This document shows, piece by piece, positions 5,981 through 7,860 of a stretch of 7,860 nucleotides of DNA. The number at the start of each line of letters is the position of its first letter. Within the stretch, counting starts at the first letter, position 1. A model generated the notes under the pieces. The model saw only the letters and a program-made list of their open reading frames with translations, was not told the origin of the DNA and searched no databases. A program made the position numbers and the translations under genes. The DNA comes from Janthinobacterium lividum (GTDB taxonomy: Bacteria; Pseudomonadota; Gammaproteobacteria; Burkholderiales; Burkholderiaceae_D). The stretch is taken from positions 1-7,860 of the forward strand of contig CAMBDR010000175.1 of assembly GCA_945864765.1 (NCBI GenBank), read 5' to 3'.

Positions 5981-7375
5981 GGTGATGTAAGGCGTGCGCA
6001 GCACTTTGGCGGCATACCACAAGGCCGGTATATTCTTGGGCTTGGTGGTATTGGTGTAGTTGGTGCAGCTTTCAAAAAACGAGGTGCCCAACTCAATCGT
6101 GTAAGCCGCTACGCCCAGTTCCACATAGCTCACGTCATCCGAGGTGCCGTCGGTCGGATATAAACCAACCGATTGCTGCGGCGTGTAGCCATTGAACCAA
6201 GCCAGCCGCCGCCCCAGGGTTTGCAAGGCGGTGGCATTGGGGGCCAGTGCGGTGGTGGCACCATAAGGCCACAACACCAATTGGCTATAGCTGTGAATAT
6301 CCAGATGAATGCCCGAAGTATCGGCGGGGGCCGGATCATTTTGGCCGGGGCCACGGCGGTCGGCCCAAAGCGCGCGCACATAGGCTTCTACTGCCTGGGT
6401 TTCCGGTTCAGACGCCTTGCTCGGGCCGCGATAGGTGTCATTGCACTGCGTACCGCTCGAACCCTGGCCATTGGTAATATTCCAGGTGGCGCTATAGTTG
6501 CGGTTCAAATCGGCCCCGCGTTTATTGCTGGTGCTGCCACAATAATTTTGATTGGTGTTTTTACGCCAGGACAAACCACTCTCAGCCTTTTTGCGCCCGT
6601 CCGGGTTGGCTTGCAGCATGATGTGCACTTCGTGATGATCCAAAATCCAGGTCGCATCGGCATTGCTGCCATAACCCGTCAGCAGCTCGCGCGCAAAGGC
6701 CAGTGTCAGCGGCGCGGTGGTGTATTCGCGCGCATGCATGGCGCTTTGGATGAACAGTTTGGGTTTGCTGCCAGCGATGTTTTTATTCGTCAGTTTCAGG
6801 ACATATAAATCATAACCGCCCAAATTCGCGCTCTTTTGCCACGATTTACCCACCACCGTCCAGGCGGCCAAATTCGGGTACGTGGTGGTGAAGCCTTGCG
6901 CTGCCGTATAGGTTTCTTCTACCGTTTCATAGCAAGGGTAGCTGGGAACGGCTTCTTGTTGCACGCCTTGCATGAGGGGGGCATTTTTGCCCAGCAAGGT
7001 GGCCGTTTGGCCCTGGGCATGCAAACGATCCAGCATGGCATTGCGCTTGGTGATGAAGTCATGCGCCACGCGCATTTTGAAGCCAAACTTTTCCAAGGCG
7101 GCTTTTTCTTCGGCGTTTAATTCAAAAATCATATAGCCGGTTTCATACTTGGCTTCCAATAAATTGGCATGGAAGCTGATTGCGGCTTTGCGCGCCAATT
7201 CCAGATTCGGAAATTGGGCTTGATAGATGTTGAGCTTTTGCTTTTCTTGCGCCACCTGTGCCTTCAATTCAGCCTTCAGTTCGGCCTGGCCCAGCGATTG
7301 GGCTTGCGTGGGAAGTGCGGTGATTTGAACCAGACCTGCAGTGGCCAACAGCGTGGCCAATTTTTTTAGTTTCAT
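5612..7375 (-). CDS. exported M14 zinc carboxypeptidase with C-terminal beta domain
   Basis: The protein has 587 residues and is predicted to remove C-terminal amino acids from peptides outside the cytoplasm. The ATG at 7375 has GGAG six bases upstream; an in-frame start at 7423 is rejected. A Sec signal peptide ends near residue 26 (TQAQ), followed by a charged, probably helical propeptide to about 140 and an M14A-type catalytic domain at about 145-465. The Zn ligands are H214 and E217 (HARE) and H361 (DIHSYSQ). Substrate-binding residues are R271 (WRKN) and N291-R292 (DLNRNY), with Y406 and the catalytic E428 (TIELG) exactly 22 apart, as are Y248 and E270 in carboxypeptidase A. D413 lies where carboxypeptidase A has I255 and carboxypeptidase B has D255, which hints at preference for Lys/Arg ends. 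A C-terminal domain (about 470-587) of about 118 residues looks Ig-like and is shared with the paralogue to the right. A hairpin follows the gene. Confidence 0.92.
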   Translation of the reverse strand: MKLKKLATLLATAGLVQITALPTQAQSLGQAELKAELKAQVAQEKQKLNIYQAQFPNLELARKAAISFHANLLEAKYETGYMIFELNAEEKAALEKFGFKMRVAHDFITKRNAMLDRLHAQGQTATLLGKNAPLMQGVQQEAVPSYPCYETVEETYTAAQGFTTTYPNLAAWTVVGKSWQKSANLGGYDLYVLKLTNKNIAGSKPKLFIQSAMHAREYTTAPLTLAFARELLTGYGSNADATWILDHHEVHIMLQANPDGRKKAESGLSWRKNTNQNYCGSTSNKRGADLNRNYSATWNITNGQGSSGTQCNDTYRGPSKASEPETQAVEAYVRALWADRRGPGQNDPAPADTSGIHLDIHSYSQLVLWPYGATTALAPNATALQTLGRRLAWFNGYTPQQSVGLYPTDGTSDDVSYVELGVAAYTIELGTSFFESCTNYTNTTKPKNIPALWYAAKVLRTPYITPAGPDVTKPVFVPNAATTAVTAGTSLALSASATDTRFNNRNGTEATQAISAAEYYIDVPPWSAGAVAKPLAAGDGAFNSSTEAVKATLDTTGLKAGKHIVFVRAKDASGAWGPISAEFVQIK

Positions 7376-7490
7376 TTTTGTCTCCGATAATTGGCGTGAC
7401 CAGCCCACGCGCCGCATGGGCACGTGGGCTGGTCTGCCGCTCTTAAATTGCTCTCAAATTGCGCTCAACACAGAGGTTTATTTGATCTGC
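7376..7490 (-). other. 115-base spacer between the carboxypeptidase paralogues
   Basis: No gene is present. It holds the 11-bp perfect inverted repeat at 7399-7433, one 13-bp repeat unit at 7477-7489, and an imperfect repeat reading GAGCGCAATTT, GAGAGCAATTT on the minus strand (about 7446-7467). A poor promoter candidate is TTGAGC (7468-7463) and TAAGAG (7445-7440) with a 17-base spacer; the -10 matches only three of six positions. The ribosome binding site GGAG of the complete gene is at 7382-7385. Confidence 0.4.
7399..7433. terminator. 11-bp perfect inverted repeat between the paralogues
   Basis: ACCAGCCCACG (7399-7409) and CGTGGGCTGGT (7423-7433) are exact complements around a 13-base loop. 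On the minus strand the structure lies 57 bases after the stop of the upstream paralogue and 23 bases before the ATG of the complete gene, with no U-run. It could be a terminator of the U-poor type, an RNA stability or processing element, or an operator for a dimeric regulator. Confidence 0.4.
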
Positions 7491-7502
7491 TTATTTAATC
7501 TG
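7477..7502 (-). repeat. two 13-bp tandem units spanning the paralogue's stop codon
   Basis: On the minus strand CAGATTAAATAAG (7502-7490) carries the final Q-I-K and TAA stop, and CAGATCAAATAAA (7489-7477) directly repeats it after the stop. The unit matches the repeat at 5585-5623, which has three copies. Confidence 0.8.
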
Positions 7503-7860
7503 AATAAACTCAGCACTGACTGGCCCCCATGCACCGGCGGCATCTTTGGCGCGCACAAATACCATATGCTTGCCAACGGAGAGGCCCGTGGTATTAACCG
7601 TGGCTTTCACCGCTTCGGTGCTGCTATTGAATGCGCCATCGGTGGCCGCCAAAGGATTGGCAACCGCACCCGCTTTCCATGGTGGCACATCAATATAGTA
7701 TTCCGCCGCTGCAATCGCTTGCGTGGCTTCGGTGCCGTTTTTAGTACTGAAGCGGATATCGGTCGCGCTGGAACTGAGCGCCAGGCTGGTGCCTGCGGTG
7801 ACGGCGGTGGTGGCAGCATTAGGCACCAACGCGGGCTTGGTAACATCCGGCCCGGCTGGC
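7491..7860 (-). CDS. 3' end of a second M14 carboxypeptidase, cut by the right edge
   Basis: The frame is open from the right edge to a TAA at 7493-7491 and gives 122 complete codons before the stop. All of them belong to the C-terminal Ig-like domain seen in the 587-residue neighbour, with no gaps and 84% identity by my count. Nothing of the catalytic domain is in the window, so calling it an M14 carboxypeptidase is an inference from that match and the tandem arrangement. TTG/GTG codons at 7829 and 7826 could be mistaken for starts, but the homology continues upstream of them (PAGPDVTKP). Differences from the neighbour are scattered and mostly conservative, as expected of a duplicated gene under selection rather than a decaying copy. 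Confidence 0.8.
   Translation of the reverse strand, partial: PAGPDVTKPALVPNAATTAVTAGTSLALSSSATDIRFSTKNGTEATQAIAAAEYYIDVPPWKAGAVANPLAATDGAFNSSTEAVKATVNTTGLSVGKHMVFVRAKDAAGAWGPVSAEFIQIK

Noticed and set aside
6173..6808. Plus-strand open frame of 211 codons opposite the carboxypeptidase
   Set aside because: It lies opposite the M14 catalytic core, and its composition looks like the complement of a coding frame.
7376..7423. Upstream start of the carboxypeptidase at 7423
   Set aside because: The extra residues precede a complete signal peptide and the DNA is part of a perfect inverted repeat; the ATG at 7375 has GGAG at the right distance.

Overview
The window looks like chromosomal DNA of a Gram-negative betaproteobacterium, probably Burkholderiales and possibly Oxalobacteraceae-like (for example Undibacterium or Massilia). 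This rests on moderate GC, Sec-type export signals, a modular extracellular PHA depolymerase, and tandem exported M14 carboxypeptidases next to a NudC Nudix gene. The genus is a guess from gene style, not an alignment. I see no IS element, phage gene, tRNA, rRNA or CRISPR array.

Layout. Bases 1-151 (minus) hold the 5' end of an exported protein that runs off the left edge. Bases 152-382 are a divergent intergenic region with a -10-like box and a terminator-like hairpin with a T-run. Bases 383-3037 (plus) encode an 884-residue secreted type 2 short-chain-length PHA depolymerase with three FN3 domains, a PHB-depolymerase-type binding module and a C-terminal beta-sandwich module. Bases 3038-3092 form a convergent intergenic region with a strong GC hairpin.

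The rest is on the minus strand. Read in the direction of transcription, from right to left, it holds: the 3' end of an M14 carboxypeptidase paralogue (7491-7860, cut by the right edge); a complete M14 zinc carboxypeptidase (5612-7375); then a tight three-gene cluster of a four-EF-hand protein (4923-5498), NudC NAD(H) pyrophosphatase (4090-4920) and a cysteine-rich YkgJ-like metal-chelating protein (3093-4070). Gaps in the cluster are 2 and 19 bases, so it is very probably one transcript. A candidate promoter precedes it at 5535-5563.

Functionally there are two themes. One is extracellular polymer and protein breakdown: the PHA depolymerase and the tandem carboxypeptidases, all with Sec signals. 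The other is a cytoplasmic trio combining a Ca2+ sensor or buffer, a Zn-dependent NAD(H)/NAD-RNA hydrolase and a Cys-cluster metal protein. The trio is the most plausible candidate for an undescribed functional unit here, but a shared role is inferred from gene order alone. The most unusual DNA-level structure is a 13-bp tandem repeat spanning the stop codon of both carboxypeptidase paralogues.
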